A stretch of 64,000 bases of DNA from an uncultured Flavobacteriaceae bacterium (GTDB lineage Bacteria > Bacteroidota > Bacteroidia > Flavobacteriales > Flavobacteriaceae): contig CANLWG010000003.1 in the NCBI GenBank assembly GCA_947494715.1, positions 186,001-250,000 of the forward strand, read 5' to 3'. Under the pieces are notes generated by a model. The model made no database searches. It was not told the origin of the DNA and saw nothing but the letters and a program-made list of their open reading frames with translations. The position numbers and the translations under genes were made by a program. Positions 44,907-53,589 of this stretch are shown here, one piece after another (positions within the stretch are counted from its first letter, which is position 1; every line of letters starts with the position of its first letter).

Positions 44907-45950
44907 CTATTCTTCATATTCATTGAACAAATTCAACTTTTTAAGCCATCTTGTCTTTCTGTCCAGCACAAAGATGTCCAAAAATAAAAATAACAATCCG
45001 GCCCCTAAAAACCATTGGAATTGATCCTTGAACTCTGCAAACTGTTTGGCCTCGAATTCGGTCTTGTCCATTTGGTTCAATTGTTCCCTAATAAATTCCA
45101 CAGCTTCTTCCGTATTGGAACCGTTAATATATTCACCATTACCTTCATCGGCTATCTCCTCTAGGATCTCTTCGTTTAATTTGGTGATGACCACCTCTCC
45201 CTGGGCGTCTTTTTTTAGACTTTCTACAACCCCATTTCGTTTAAGGGGAATAGGGGCACCTTTATCTTTGCCTACCCCGATTGTAAAAATACGTATGCCC
45301 TCTTCAACCGCTTCCTCAACGGCTTCCAGGGTAGAATTTTCAGAATGGTCTTCTCCGTCGGAAATAATGAACAACACTCTATTGGTCTGTTCATCGTCGT
45401 TGTAATAGGTAGTGGCTAGTTCTATGGCCTCATTGATGGCCGTTCCTTGGGAAGTAAGCATATCCGTGTTCATGTTTTGCAGGAACATTTTAGCAGCACC
45501 GTAATCCGTGGTAATAGGCAATTGGGGAAAAGCTTGTCCCGCATAGGCTATGATGCCAATCCGGTCACTCGCCAATTGGTTAATGATTTCGGATACCAAT
45601 CGCTTGGATTTTTCCAAACGATTTGGAGCAATATCCTCTGCCAACATACTTTTGGATACATCTACGGCAAAAACGATATCTACTCCTTCCCGTTTTACGG
45701 TCTCTAATTTTGAACCAATTTTGGGATTCACAAGCCCTAAAGCCAAAAAAGCAATACCAAGGGTAAACAGTAGTAACTTCAGATATGACTTAAAGTCCGA
45801 CTTTTCCGGGGTCAATCGTTTTAGCAAGGAAAGATCCGCAAATTTTTTCTGGGTTCTTTTTTTCCAGAATTGCAGCATAAGGAATAGAACGATCATCACC
45901 GGAATGATGAACAAGAGATAAAAGTATATTTTTTCGTCTAACTGAATCAT
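44907..45950 (-). CDS. batB: BatB, von Willebrand A domain membrane protein
   Basis: The 347-residue inner-membrane protein has two N-terminal membrane segments (about 8-27 and 57-73), a vWA domain with the MIDAS sequence D97-V-S-K-S101 and the downstream 'ISDGEDHSENS', and a C-terminal membrane segment. It follows batA after 21 nt. Together with BatA it should bind divalent metal and partner proteins in the complex activated by MoxR. Confidence 0.92.
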   Translation of the reverse strand: MIQLDEKIYFYLLFIIPVMIVLFLMLQFWKKRTQKKFADLSLLKRLTPEKSDFKSYLKLLLFTLGIAFLALGLVNPKIGSKLETVKREGVDIVFAVDVSKSMLAEDIAPNRLEKSKRLVSEIINQLASDRIGIIAYAGQAFPQLPITTDYGAAKMFLQNMNTDMLTSQGTAINEAIELATTYYNDDEQTNRVLFIISDGEDHSENSTLEAVEEAVEEGIRIFTIGVGKDKGAPIPLKRNGVVESLKKDAQGEVVITKLNEEILEEIADEGNGEYINGSNTEEAVEFIREQLNQMDKTEFEAKQFAEFKDQFQWFLGAGLLFLFLDIFVLDRKTRWLKKLNLFNEYEE

Positions 45951-45971
45951 TTTTTATACTCGGCCTAGCAA

Positions 45972-46970
45972 TTAAATAAAGCTCCTAAAAAGGGTATTTC
46001 GCAAAATCCATTCCATTACGAGTAAAGCGCCTGCCAAAAGGACCCAAGGCCTGAACTTTTCCTCGTACCTATAATATTTGAATTCCTCTATTTCGGTCTT
46101 TTCCAACTTGTTGATTTCGTCATAAATGGCCTCTAGCTTTTCATTGTTGGTGGCCCTAAAATACTTTCCTCTCGTGGTCTTGGCAATATTCTTTAGCAAA
46201 TCCTCATCAATTTCCACCTGACGCATACCATATCGATATGAACCATCCGAATTATAAGAGATAGGTGATAGGGCATTGCCATTGGTTCCCAAACCAATAG
46301 TATATACTTTTATGCCAAATTCTATAGCGAGCTCTGCAGCCGTCTGCGGCTCAATAAATCCGGAATTGTTCACCCCATCCGTTAGTAATATAATTACTTT
46401 GCTTATGGCCTTGCTTTCTTTTAGGCGGTTAACGGCCGTGGCCAGCCCCATTCCGATGGCCGTACCATCATTCAATTGTCCATAGGTAATTTCGCGTAAT
46501 GCACTCAACACTATGGATTTATCACTGGTGATAGGAGTTTTGGTATATCCCTCACCGGCGTAGGCCACCAAGCCTATACGATCATTGGGGCGTTCCCTGA
46601 TAAAATCCGCGGCCACTTCCTTCAAGGCAGAAAGCCGATTGGGTTTTAGGTCCCTTGCCAGCATACTTGAGGAAACATCAATGGCCATGACGATGTCTAT
46701 TCCTTTTGTTGTCTTGGTCCGTGTAGATATATCCTCGGTCTGGGGGCGTGCCATAGCAATTATGATGGCGGCCAATGCAAGTAAACGCAGTGCGAAGAGT
46801 ACAGGCCTTAATTTTGGGAGTATACTATTCGCCGTAAAGCCTTTAATACTGGAAATTTTTAGGGAAGCAACCTGTTCCTTTCGTCTAAAAAAGTACCATA
46901 GGAGGGCCAATGGAAGCAGTGAGAGCAACCAAAAAAACTCGGGATTCGCAAAGGACACATTGTCTAACAT
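45972..46970 (-). CDS. batA: BatA, von Willebrand A domain membrane protein
   Basis: The 332-residue inner-membrane protein has membrane segments at about 12-28 and 57-74, a vWA domain with MIDAS D98-V-S-S-S102 and 'LLTDGVNNSGFI', and a final membrane segment near 312-330. Its ATG immediately follows the stop of the preceding gene, so the two are coupled. Confidence 0.92.
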   Translation of the reverse strand: MLDNVSFANPEFFWLLSLLPLALLWYFFRRKEQVASLKISSIKGFTANSILPKLRPVLFALRLLALAAIIIAMARPQTEDISTRTKTTKGIDIVMAIDVSSSMLARDLKPNRLSALKEVAADFIRERPNDRIGLVAYAGEGYTKTPITSDKSIVLSALREITYGQLNDGTAIGMGLATAVNRLKESKAISKVIILLTDGVNNSGFIEPQTAAELAIEFGIKVYTIGLGTNGNALSPISYNSDGSYRYGMRQVEIDEDLLKNIAKTTRGKYFRATNNEKLEAIYDEINKLEKTEIEEFKYYRYEEKFRPWVLLAGALLVMEWILRNTLFRSFI

Positions 46971-48608
46971 CTATACCTCCGTTTTTACTTCCAGTGTTTT
47001 TAGCACCCTATCTACAATTTCTTGAGCGTAGGTGTCATCATCCAACCAAGTCAAGAGAATCTGCTGTTGAAAGCCCTTCCCCCCAAAACTTAGGATTACA
47101 TACTCGCCTTTCACCAACTCCTTGGATTCCGGGACCTTGAATTTTCCGCTACCATAGGTCTTAATCCCCTTAATTCCGCTAATAGTCGTGAATTCTTCCT
47201 GTTTGGTAATTATATTTTTTGCGCCATTACGTTCAAAGTTTTTGATCAACTGTTCAATAGTCTCTTCAAACTCTGGTTCCGCAGGTTGTGTAAAGGTAGT
47301 AGAGGTGGCGGCTACAGTGAACAGCGCATCCTCATCTCTGTAGGCGAAGGTCTGTAGTTCTTTGACTTTGTCCTTGGCTTCGGGTGGAATCTTGGTTTTT
47401 TGACGGACCAGTACCTTTGGAGCTTCTAAATTTATGGGAGGGTATCCATACGAACTGGATATCCATTCGCCTTCCAAAAGTCTTTTTGAAGGATGCCTTG
47501 TAATCGTGTCCCAAACATATTTTGGGCCATAATAGGCTGAAAGTGAAGCTATGGAAATCAATACAGCACCTAAAGCTATACCGCCTGTCAATATCCATTT
47601 TTTGCGATACGCCTTGCGGGCAAGTTCTTCTTGGTATTCCGCTTGCTCCTTGAGCTCTTCCTCGGTAGGTTCAGGTAGTGCATCATGGGTTTTTATGACA
47701 ATTTGTTCAATGGATTTTCTATCTTGTTCGGCTACGGAGGTAGGAGGTTTGGAACGGGCAAATTTGACAAGATCGGCAGTCTGCAGTATTTTTTTGAAAT
47801 GCCCTAAGGTATCATTGTCGATTTTCAGCTCCCCGGCATCCTTCAACATTTCCAACTTTGTAATGAGCTCGTCCGTTGTACTTTCCAGAGCGGTTACATG
47901 AACGTCTTCTTCCAAGTACGACCGAACAATATTGGTCAATTCCGAGTAGTATTGTTTGTATTCGTCCTGAATGAGGTATTTTGAATTTTCTAAGCGTTTC
48001 AACTCCAAAAGGGCCCTATCGTACGGAGGCAATAAAGCTTCTTTTTCAGCTTCGGTCAACGGCTTCCTTCTAAATATGAACCAATAGATAAGCCCACCAA
48101 GTATAGCCAATACCAAGAGGACGATTATAAGTATTTTCCAGAACTTGGCATTGCTTTTCTCAACGACCATCAATTCTTTGATATCGTACATTTTCTGTGC
48201 TACGGTATCCACCGGAATTGTGGCCACTTCAACACGTAGGGAATCCGTAAAATAACCTTTGCCGTTAATTTCTATGCGTTGGGCCGGAAGTTTGTAGGAA
48301 CCTGAATCGAATTGGGTAAGCGCATACGTCTTTTGCAGGGTAAATCGATCTTTTTTCTTAGTAGTATCCGTTTCAAAGGCCTCAACGGTCTCCAAGGGCG
48401 AAAAGGTCTGCCCTTCGGGAAAAATGACTTGAGCCATTGTATCGGCTTCAACGGTAACCGTAAACCGAATCTGTTCCCCGATTTTAATTGAAGTTGTATC
48501 TACTTCGGAACCGACCTTTGGATCGGTTTGGGAAAAACAGCTAAGGGAGAAAACGAAAACAAACCAAAGAAAAAAGCATCGCAACAGGTGCGATGTATAA
48601 TTCTTCAT
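46971..48608 (-). CDS. BatD-related membrane protein of the bat operon
   Basis: The protein has a signal peptide, a periplasmic beta domain of the BatD type ('TSIKIGEQIRFTVTVEADTM' region), a membrane segment at about 155-178, a DUF4381-like cytoplasmic helical region ('PYDRALLELKRLEN', 'YYSELTNIVRSYLEEDVHV'), a second membrane segment near 345 and a further ~190-residue domain. I choose the ATG at 48608 (545 residues; MKNYTSHLLRCFFLWFVF gives a normal signal) over 48629. The C-terminal domain is not recognised. It lies between DUF58 and batA, where flavobacteria commonly carry such a gene. Confidence 0.82.
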   Translation of the reverse strand: MKNYTSHLLRCFFLWFVFVFSLSCFSQTDPKVGSEVDTTSIKIGEQIRFTVTVEADTMAQVIFPEGQTFSPLETVEAFETDTTKKKDRFTLQKTYALTQFDSGSYKLPAQRIEINGKGYFTDSLRVEVATIPVDTVAQKMYDIKELMVVEKSNAKFWKILIIVLLVLAILGGLIYWFIFRRKPLTEAEKEALLPPYDRALLELKRLENSKYLIQDEYKQYYSELTNIVRSYLEEDVHVTALESTTDELITKLEMLKDAGELKIDNDTLGHFKKILQTADLVKFARSKPPTSVAEQDRKSIEQIVIKTHDALPEPTEEELKEQAEYQEELARKAYRKKWILTGGIALGAVLISIASLSAYYGPKYVWDTITRHPSKRLLEGEWISSSYGYPPINLEAPKVLVRQKTKIPPEAKDKVKELQTFAYRDEDALFTVAATSTTFTQPAEPEFEETIEQLIKNFERNGAKNIITKQEEFTTISGIKGIKTYGSGKFKVPESKELVKGEYVILSFGGKGFQQQILLTWLDDDTYAQEIVDRVLKTLEVKTEV

Positions 48609-48634
48609 ATATAATTTTTCATTTTTCATTTCCG

Positions 48635-49501
48635 TTACCCTCTTCGTTTGAAATAGCCTAATAATTTCTTTACATAGCTTTCATCAACTCGACAGCTTAA
48701 AATACCACAACCTGATTTGGTAAAGGTTTCCTTAAAATACTCTACGCGCTCCTTGTGATATGCTCCATAGGCCGCCCGTACTTTTTTAGATTGGGTATTG
48801 ATCAAGGAAACGGCTCCCGTTTCGGCATCCTGCATTTGTACCATCCCTAGATTGGGAATGCGCTCTTCGCGTTCATCGTAGACACGGATACCGGTTACAT
48901 CGTGTTTGTTACCTGTGATCTTCAAGGTTCTTTCATAATCGTCCGCCATGAAATCCGATAGTACAAATACAATTGCTTTTTTCTTTAGCACATTGGACAA
49001 GTATTTCAAGGCTTCGGCAATATTGGTCCGATTGCTGCCGGGCTTAAATTCCAACAATTCCCTAATAATCCGGAGCACATGGCTCTTTCCTTTTTTGGGA
49101 GGAATAAAAAGTTCCACCTCATCGGAGAAAAGTATCAAGCCTACCTTATCGTTGTTCTGAAGGGCCGAAAAGGCCAAAGTGGCGGAAATCTCCGTGATAA
49201 TTCCTTTTTTAAATTGATTGGTGGTTCCGAACAACTCCGAACCACTTACATCTACCATAAGCATCATGGTCAATTCACGTTCCTCCTCAAATACCTTTAC
49301 AAAAGGTTCATTGTATCGGGCGGTTACGTTCCAGTCAATACTCCTAACATCGTCTCCGAATTGATATTGCCGTACTTCACTAAAGGTCATACCGCGGCCT
49401 TTAAAAGTAGAGTGGTACTCCCCACCAAAGATATGGTCGGAAAGACGACGGGTCTTTATCTCAATCTTACGAACCTTTTTAAGTAATTCCTTGGTATCCA
49501 T
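48635..49501 (-). CDS. DUF58 domain protein
   Basis: This DUF58/vWA-like protein has 288 residues from the ATG at 49501 (MDTKELLKKVRKIEIKTRRL), chosen over the ATG at 49516 because family members begin here. It has the DUF58 block 'GRGMTFSEVRQYQFGDDVRSIDWNVTARYNEPFVK' in two parts (58-75 and 76-92) and a degenerate MIDAS 'VDVSGSELFGT'. DUF58 genes almost always accompany moxR and are thought to be its partners. Confidence 0.92.
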   Translation of the reverse strand: MDTKELLKKVRKIEIKTRRLSDHIFGGEYHSTFKGRGMTFSEVRQYQFGDDVRSIDWNVTARYNEPFVKVFEEERELTMMLMVDVSGSELFGTTNQFKKGIITEISATLAFSALQNNDKVGLILFSDEVELFIPPKKGKSHVLRIIRELLEFKPGSNRTNIAEALKYLSNVLKKKAIVFVLSDFMADDYERTLKITGNKHDVTGIRVYDEREERIPNLGMVQMQDAETGAVSLINTQSKKVRAAYGAYHKERVEYFKETFTKSGCGILSCRVDESYVKKLLGYFKRRG

Positions 49502-49596
49502 TTTTCCAGTAAGCAATATCAGTGGTGGTATGCAGTCGTTATTTGGAAAGTCTTTGAAAAAATACTGCCAACTACAACTGCGAACTGTCAGCTTGT

Positions 49597-50598
49597 TTAG
49601 GGTACTTCGATCTCGTTTACGATCTTGTTGATGATTTCTTCGGAAGTGATATTCTCGGCCTCGGCCTCATATGTAATACCTATACGATGACGCAAAACAT
49701 CATGTACCACGGCCCGTACATCTTCAGGAACCACATAACCCCTGCGCTTTATAAAGGCGAAGCATTTAGCAGCATTACCCAGATTAATACTTCCTCTTGG
49801 TGAAGCCCCGAAGCTAATCAATGGTTTCAGATTTTCCAAACCATATTTTTCGGGATACCGGGTAGCGAACACGAGATCAAGAATGTACTTTTCGATTTTT
49901 TCATCCATATAGACCTCGCGAACCGCTTTTTGAGCGCTTAGTATTTGCTGTAAGGTAACTACAGGATTAACGGCATCGTAAGCTCCTGCCAGATTTTGGC
50001 GCATAATCAATTGTTCCTCGTTCATTTTTGGATAATCGATTACCGTCTTCAACATAAAACGGTCTACTTGCGCTTCGGGTAGCGGATAGGTACCCTCCTG
50101 TTCAACAGGGTTTTGTGTCGCCATTACCAAAAAGGGCTTGTCCAGTATAAATGTCTCATCGCCGATGGTAACCTGTTTTTCCTGCATGGCTTCCAAAAGT
50201 GCGGATTGCACCTTGGCCGGAGCACGGTTTATTTCATCCGCCAGTACAAAATTGGCAAAGATGGGACCCTTTTTAATGGAAAAATCGTTCACCTTCATGT
50301 TGTAGATCATGGTTCCCACAACATCTGCGGGCAAAAGATCGGGAGTAAACTGAATACGGCTAAAACTTCCCTTTACCGCTTTGGCCAAAGTATTTATGGC
50401 CAAGGTCTTGGCCAGTCCGGGGACACCTTCCAAAAGAATATGGCCCTGTCCCAAAAGTCCGATAAGCAATCGTTCCACCATATGTCTTTGGCCAACGATT
50501 ACCTTGTTCATTTCTAACAGCAGCAGGTCTATAAAGGCACTTTCTTGGGCAATCTTCTCGTTCACAGCGCCGATATCTACGGTAGCATTTTCTTCCAT
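49597..50598 (-). CDS. moxR: MoxR-family AAA+ ATPase
   Basis: This 333-residue cytoplasmic ATPase is the first gene of the bat operon and is thought to act as a chaperone that activates the vWA proteins. Walker A is 'GVPGLAKT' (58-65), Walker B 'LADEINRAPAK', sensor 1 'VMATQNPVEQEGTYPLPEAQ' and sensor 2 'SPRGSINL'. It is divergent from the aldo/keto reductase. Confidence 0.95.
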   Translation of the reverse strand: MEENATVDIGAVNEKIAQESAFIDLLLLEMNKVIVGQRHMVERLLIGLLGQGHILLEGVPGLAKTLAINTLAKAVKGSFSRIQFTPDLLPADVVGTMIYNMKVNDFSIKKGPIFANFVLADEINRAPAKVQSALLEAMQEKQVTIGDETFILDKPFLVMATQNPVEQEGTYPLPEAQVDRFMLKTVIDYPKMNEEQLIMRQNLAGAYDAVNPVVTLQQILSAQKAVREVYMDEKIEKYILDLVFATRYPEKYGLENLKPLISFGASPRGSINLGNAAKCFAFIKRRGYVVPEDVRAVVHDVLRHRIGITYEAEAENITSEEIINKIVNEIEVP

Positions 50599-50756
50599 AA
50601 AGCTTTATTAGTAATTGTTTATCAATAGGTTGGTTTTAAAGCATGGCGCAAATTGAAAATTTATTTATTCATTGCCTGTTAACGATTGGTTAAAAATTGC
50701 GTAAACCCCCAAGTTTTATGAAGTATTTAAGGGATTTCTTTTTAATTTCATCGCTT

Positions 50757-51632
50757 ATGAAAAACACAACCAACTATTCCCGTATTATAGCTGGGGCCAT
50801 GACCTGGGGCCAATGGGGCAAGCAACTTTCAAAGGACGAAATAGCCGACTTAATAAACCATTGTCTGGAAGCGGGAATATTTACCTTTGATCATGCTGAT
50901 ATTTACGGCGGATATACCAATGAAAACGATTTTGGACAGGGCTTTGCCCAAAGCGGAATTTCACGTGATAAGATACGTCTTATCACCAAATGTGGTATCC
51001 AATATGTTTGTGAGGCAAGAAAGAACCGCATAAAGCACTATGACTATTCATCGGACTACATTGTTTGGTCCGCAGAGCAATCGCTAAGAAATCTGCATAC
51101 GGATTATGTAGATCTTTTTTTGCTGCACAGGCCCAGTCCGTTAATGCACCCCGATGAAATAGCCGAGGCGGTAAGTAAACTTAAAAAGGAGGGCAAAATC
51201 GTGGAATTTGGCGTATCGAACTTTACACCTTCGCAAATTGCACTTTTGGAAACCCGGATTCCGGTTTCGGCAAATCAGGTCGAATTTTCGCTAACGGCCG
51301 AAGGAGTTATGTATGATGGTACTTTGGATGATTGCATAGCCAACCAAAGAATGGCGATGTCCTGGAGTCCGCTTGGAAGTTATTTTAAAGAAGTAAACGG
51401 CCAAACGGAACGCATAAAAAGTGTATTGACAGTTATGCAGGAAAAGTACGACGCCACAGCCGATCAATTGTTGTTGGCGTGGATTATGACCCATCCCGCC
51501 AATGTACATCCCGTAGTTGGTACGACAACAAAAAAAAGATTGGAAGATGCCGTTAAGGCCAGCGAAATACAATTGGATTTAGAGGATTGGTTTATACTTT
51601 TGGAATCTAGTCAAGGACATAAGGTACCTTAA
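50757..51632 (+). CDS. Aldo/keto reductase
   Basis: This NAD(P)H-dependent carbonyl reductase has a TIM-barrel fold. From the ATG at 50757 the protein has 291 residues (MKNTTNYSRIIAGAMTWGQWG); the frame reaches 50697 only with a TTG. The catalytic Asp and Tyr are in 'FDHADIYGGYTNENDFG', the Lys in 'LITKCGIQYV' and the His in 'DLFLLHRPSPLM'. The C-terminal cofactor segment 'HPVVGTTTKKRLEDAVKA' is intact. It resembles E. coli YdhF. The next gene, an SDR, is 11 nt downstream. Confidence 0.93.
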   Translation: MKNTTNYSRIIAGAMTWGQWGKQLSKDEIADLINHCLEAGIFTFDHADIYGGYTNENDFGQGFAQSGISRDKIRLITKCGIQYVCEARKNRIKHYDYSSDYIVWSAEQSLRNLHTDYVDLFLLHRPSPLMHPDEIAEAVSKLKKEGKIVEFGVSNFTPSQIALLETRIPVSANQVEFSLTAEGVMYDGTLDDCIANQRMAMSWSPLGSYFKEVNGQTERIKSVLTVMQEKYDATADQLLLAWIMTHPANVHPVVGTTTKKRLEDAVKASEIQLDLEDWFILLESSQGHKVP

Positions 51633-51643
51633 AAATTAGAATT

Positions 51644-52399
51644 ATGGTTAAAACAGTATTGATAACGGGCGCCACTAGTGGTATTGGAAAAGCTACGGCA
51701 GAACTTTTCGCAGAAAAGGGATTTCATCTTATACTATGTGGAAGGCGCACGGAACGATTGGAGAATCTGAAGAAAAAATTAAGCCACAACACGCAAGTAC
51801 ATATTCTGAGTTTTGATGTTAGGGATAGAAAGGCCGTATTCGATGCCATAGGCTCATTGCCCGATGATTTTTCAAAAATAGATATTCTGATCAACAATGC
51901 AGGGAATGCCCATGGTTTGGATACTATTGATAAAGGGAGTATTGACGATTGGGATGCCATGCTGGATATTAATGTTAAGGGATTGCTCTACGTATCAAAA
52001 GCGGTAATACCTCAAATGGTTGAAAGAAAATCGGGGCATATCGTAAACATCGGATCCATAGCTGGAAAAGAGGTATACCCCAAAGGCAATGTGTATTGTG
52101 CCAGTAAATATGCTGTGGATGCCCTAAATCAGAGTATGCGAATTGATTTGAATCCACATGGAATACGTGTAGGTGCGGTAAATCCGGGAGCGGCGGAAAC
52201 GGAGTTCAGCAATGTACGTTTTAAGGGAGACGATGAAAGGGCAGACAATGTATATAAGGGGTTTGATCCCCTGACCCCCATGGATATCGCCGAAACAATA
52301 CTTTTTGTAGTCACCAGACCGGCCCATGTGAATATTTGGGATCTTGTTGTTACCCCAACAGCACAGGCTTCTGCAACTGTTTGGAATAAAAGATCGTGA
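51644..52399 (+). CDS. SDR-family NAD(P)-dependent oxidoreductase (YdfG-like)
   Basis: The 251-residue enzyme has the cofactor loop 'ITGATSGIGKATAELF', 'INNAGNAHGL', and the catalytic Ser in 'VNIGSIAGKEVYPKGN' with Tyr/Lys in 'VYCASKYAVDAL'. It resembles the YdfG-type 3-hydroxy acid dehydrogenases ('GAAETEFSNVRFKGD'), which use NADP. It is probably co-transcribed with the aldo/keto reductase. Confidence 0.93.
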   Translation: MVKTVLITGATSGIGKATAELFAEKGFHLILCGRRTERLENLKKKLSHNTQVHILSFDVRDRKAVFDAIGSLPDDFSKIDILINNAGNAHGLDTIDKGSIDDWDAMLDINVKGLLYVSKAVIPQMVERKSGHIVNIGSIAGKEVYPKGNVYCASKYAVDALNQSMRIDLNPHGIRVGAVNPGAAETEFSNVRFKGDDERADNVYKGFDPLTPMDIAETILFVVTRPAHVNIWDLVVTPTAQASATVWNKRS

Positions 52400-52440
52400 G
52401 TCGGTCTGTTCTTACAATCCGATAGCTTCAATCCGAGAAA

Positions 52441-53577
52441 ATGATCAACAAACGTCTTCTTGTAAAAAACCTTCTCGCCCATAATGACGAGAATAGTTTT
52501 TATGACAAAAAACGTATCATCAATATTGGTCAAAAAGAGGGCAAGGCCAAGTTTCTAAAACATGTCTGTGCCTTGGCCAACAGTAATCCCAAGAACAATT
52601 CTTTTATTGTTATCGGGGTAGAGGATGAGGACAACAAAATCATCGGGGTCGATTTTTTCGATGATAGTAAGATCCAAAACCTGGTCAATGCGTATTTGGA
52701 CAATCCCCCGCTTATTTCCTATGAGAATATCCCCTTTCCCCATTTGCCCGAAGACAAGGTAGTAGGGCTTGTAACCATTAAATCCAATGGAAAGGTGTGC
52801 GCACTTCGGCGGAATATTTGGAAATATTATGGGGGAGCGGTATTTTTTAGGGAGGGGAGTATAAGCCTTCCCAAAGCTTTTGACATTGAGCTTAAAAATA
52901 GTAACTCGAAAGCCGTGGCCACTATAGAACAGCATGCACGTAATAACATTGAACTTACTTTGGACGGGGTCATTGATTTTATCAATAACAGACACAAGGA
53001 TCTGGAGAGTAATTACAAAGTTTTTAAGGAGCAGTTTGTGGTCTGTTGGGCAGGAAACAAAAAAAAAGTGAATAGCAAAACATACTATTCGAGAGTAGAT
53101 ATCGAATTGATCAACGAACAAGTAAAGTTGTTCTACTCCACTTTGGATGAGGTTACCCTTGCCTATGACGAAAGTTCATTTACCACGATGGAGTATGTAC
53201 AATTGGGGCTAGGAAAAAAACAAACGTACTACCCATTGGAGAAAGTAGTCATTACCTTTGAGGACAATGGCACCTACCAAATTCAAAGCGACCTGATTTT
53301 TGAACCACCCCGGTATGATAAAAAGACACTTTTCCATATTTACAACGCCAACAATGTGCTGCTCCAAAAAATGGAACGTAACAGTGCCTTAAAGCCATCC
53401 GAGGAAATTGATTTAAAGCACTTGCCGGACACCTATTTGATCTGTTATCTCAATGGTTTTGAAGAGGCCAAGGAAAAAATGGAAACTGCCCGGGCATTGT
53501 TGAAAAAGCAAAATGAAAAAATCTATCGTTCTTTAAAGGAATCGTTGCGCATCTTAAGGAAGGTAAAGTATAGTTGA
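52441..53577 (+). CDS. AlbA_2 (Schlafen-type) domain protein
   Basis: This 378-residue protein has an N-terminal AlbA_2 putative nucleic-acid-binding domain (about 20-135: 'KAKFLKHVCALANSNPKNNSF', split by one residue, and 'FIVIGVEDEDNKIIGVDF'). The C-terminal 240 residues have no family I recognise and end in a basic helical tail ('KKQNEKIYRSLKESLRILRK'). AlbA_2 proteins often accompany helicase or regulatory domains; this one stands alone after an SDR gene and there is no defence gene nearby. Confidence 0.78.
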   Translation: MINKRLLVKNLLAHNDENSFYDKKRIINIGQKEGKAKFLKHVCALANSNPKNNSFIVIGVEDEDNKIIGVDFFDDSKIQNLVNAYLDNPPLISYENIPFPHLPEDKVVGLVTIKSNGKVCALRRNIWKYYGGAVFFREGSISLPKAFDIELKNSNSKAVATIEQHARNNIELTLDGVIDFINNRHKDLESNYKVFKEQFVVCWAGNKKKVNSKTYYSRVDIELINEQVKLFYSTLDEVTLAYDESSFTTMEYVQLGLGKKQTYYPLEKVVITFEDNGTYQIQSDLIFEPPRYDKKTLFHIYNANNVLLQKMERNSALKPSEEIDLKHLPDTYLICYLNGFEEAKEKMETARALLKKQNEKIYRSLKESLRILRKVKYS

Positions 53578-53589
53578 TCAATGTAGACA

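Noticed and set aside
52441-53577. Antiphage defence island around the AlbA_2 gene
   Set aside because: Flanking genes are an SDR, an aldo/keto reductase and a hydrolase, with no toxin, nuclease or integrase.
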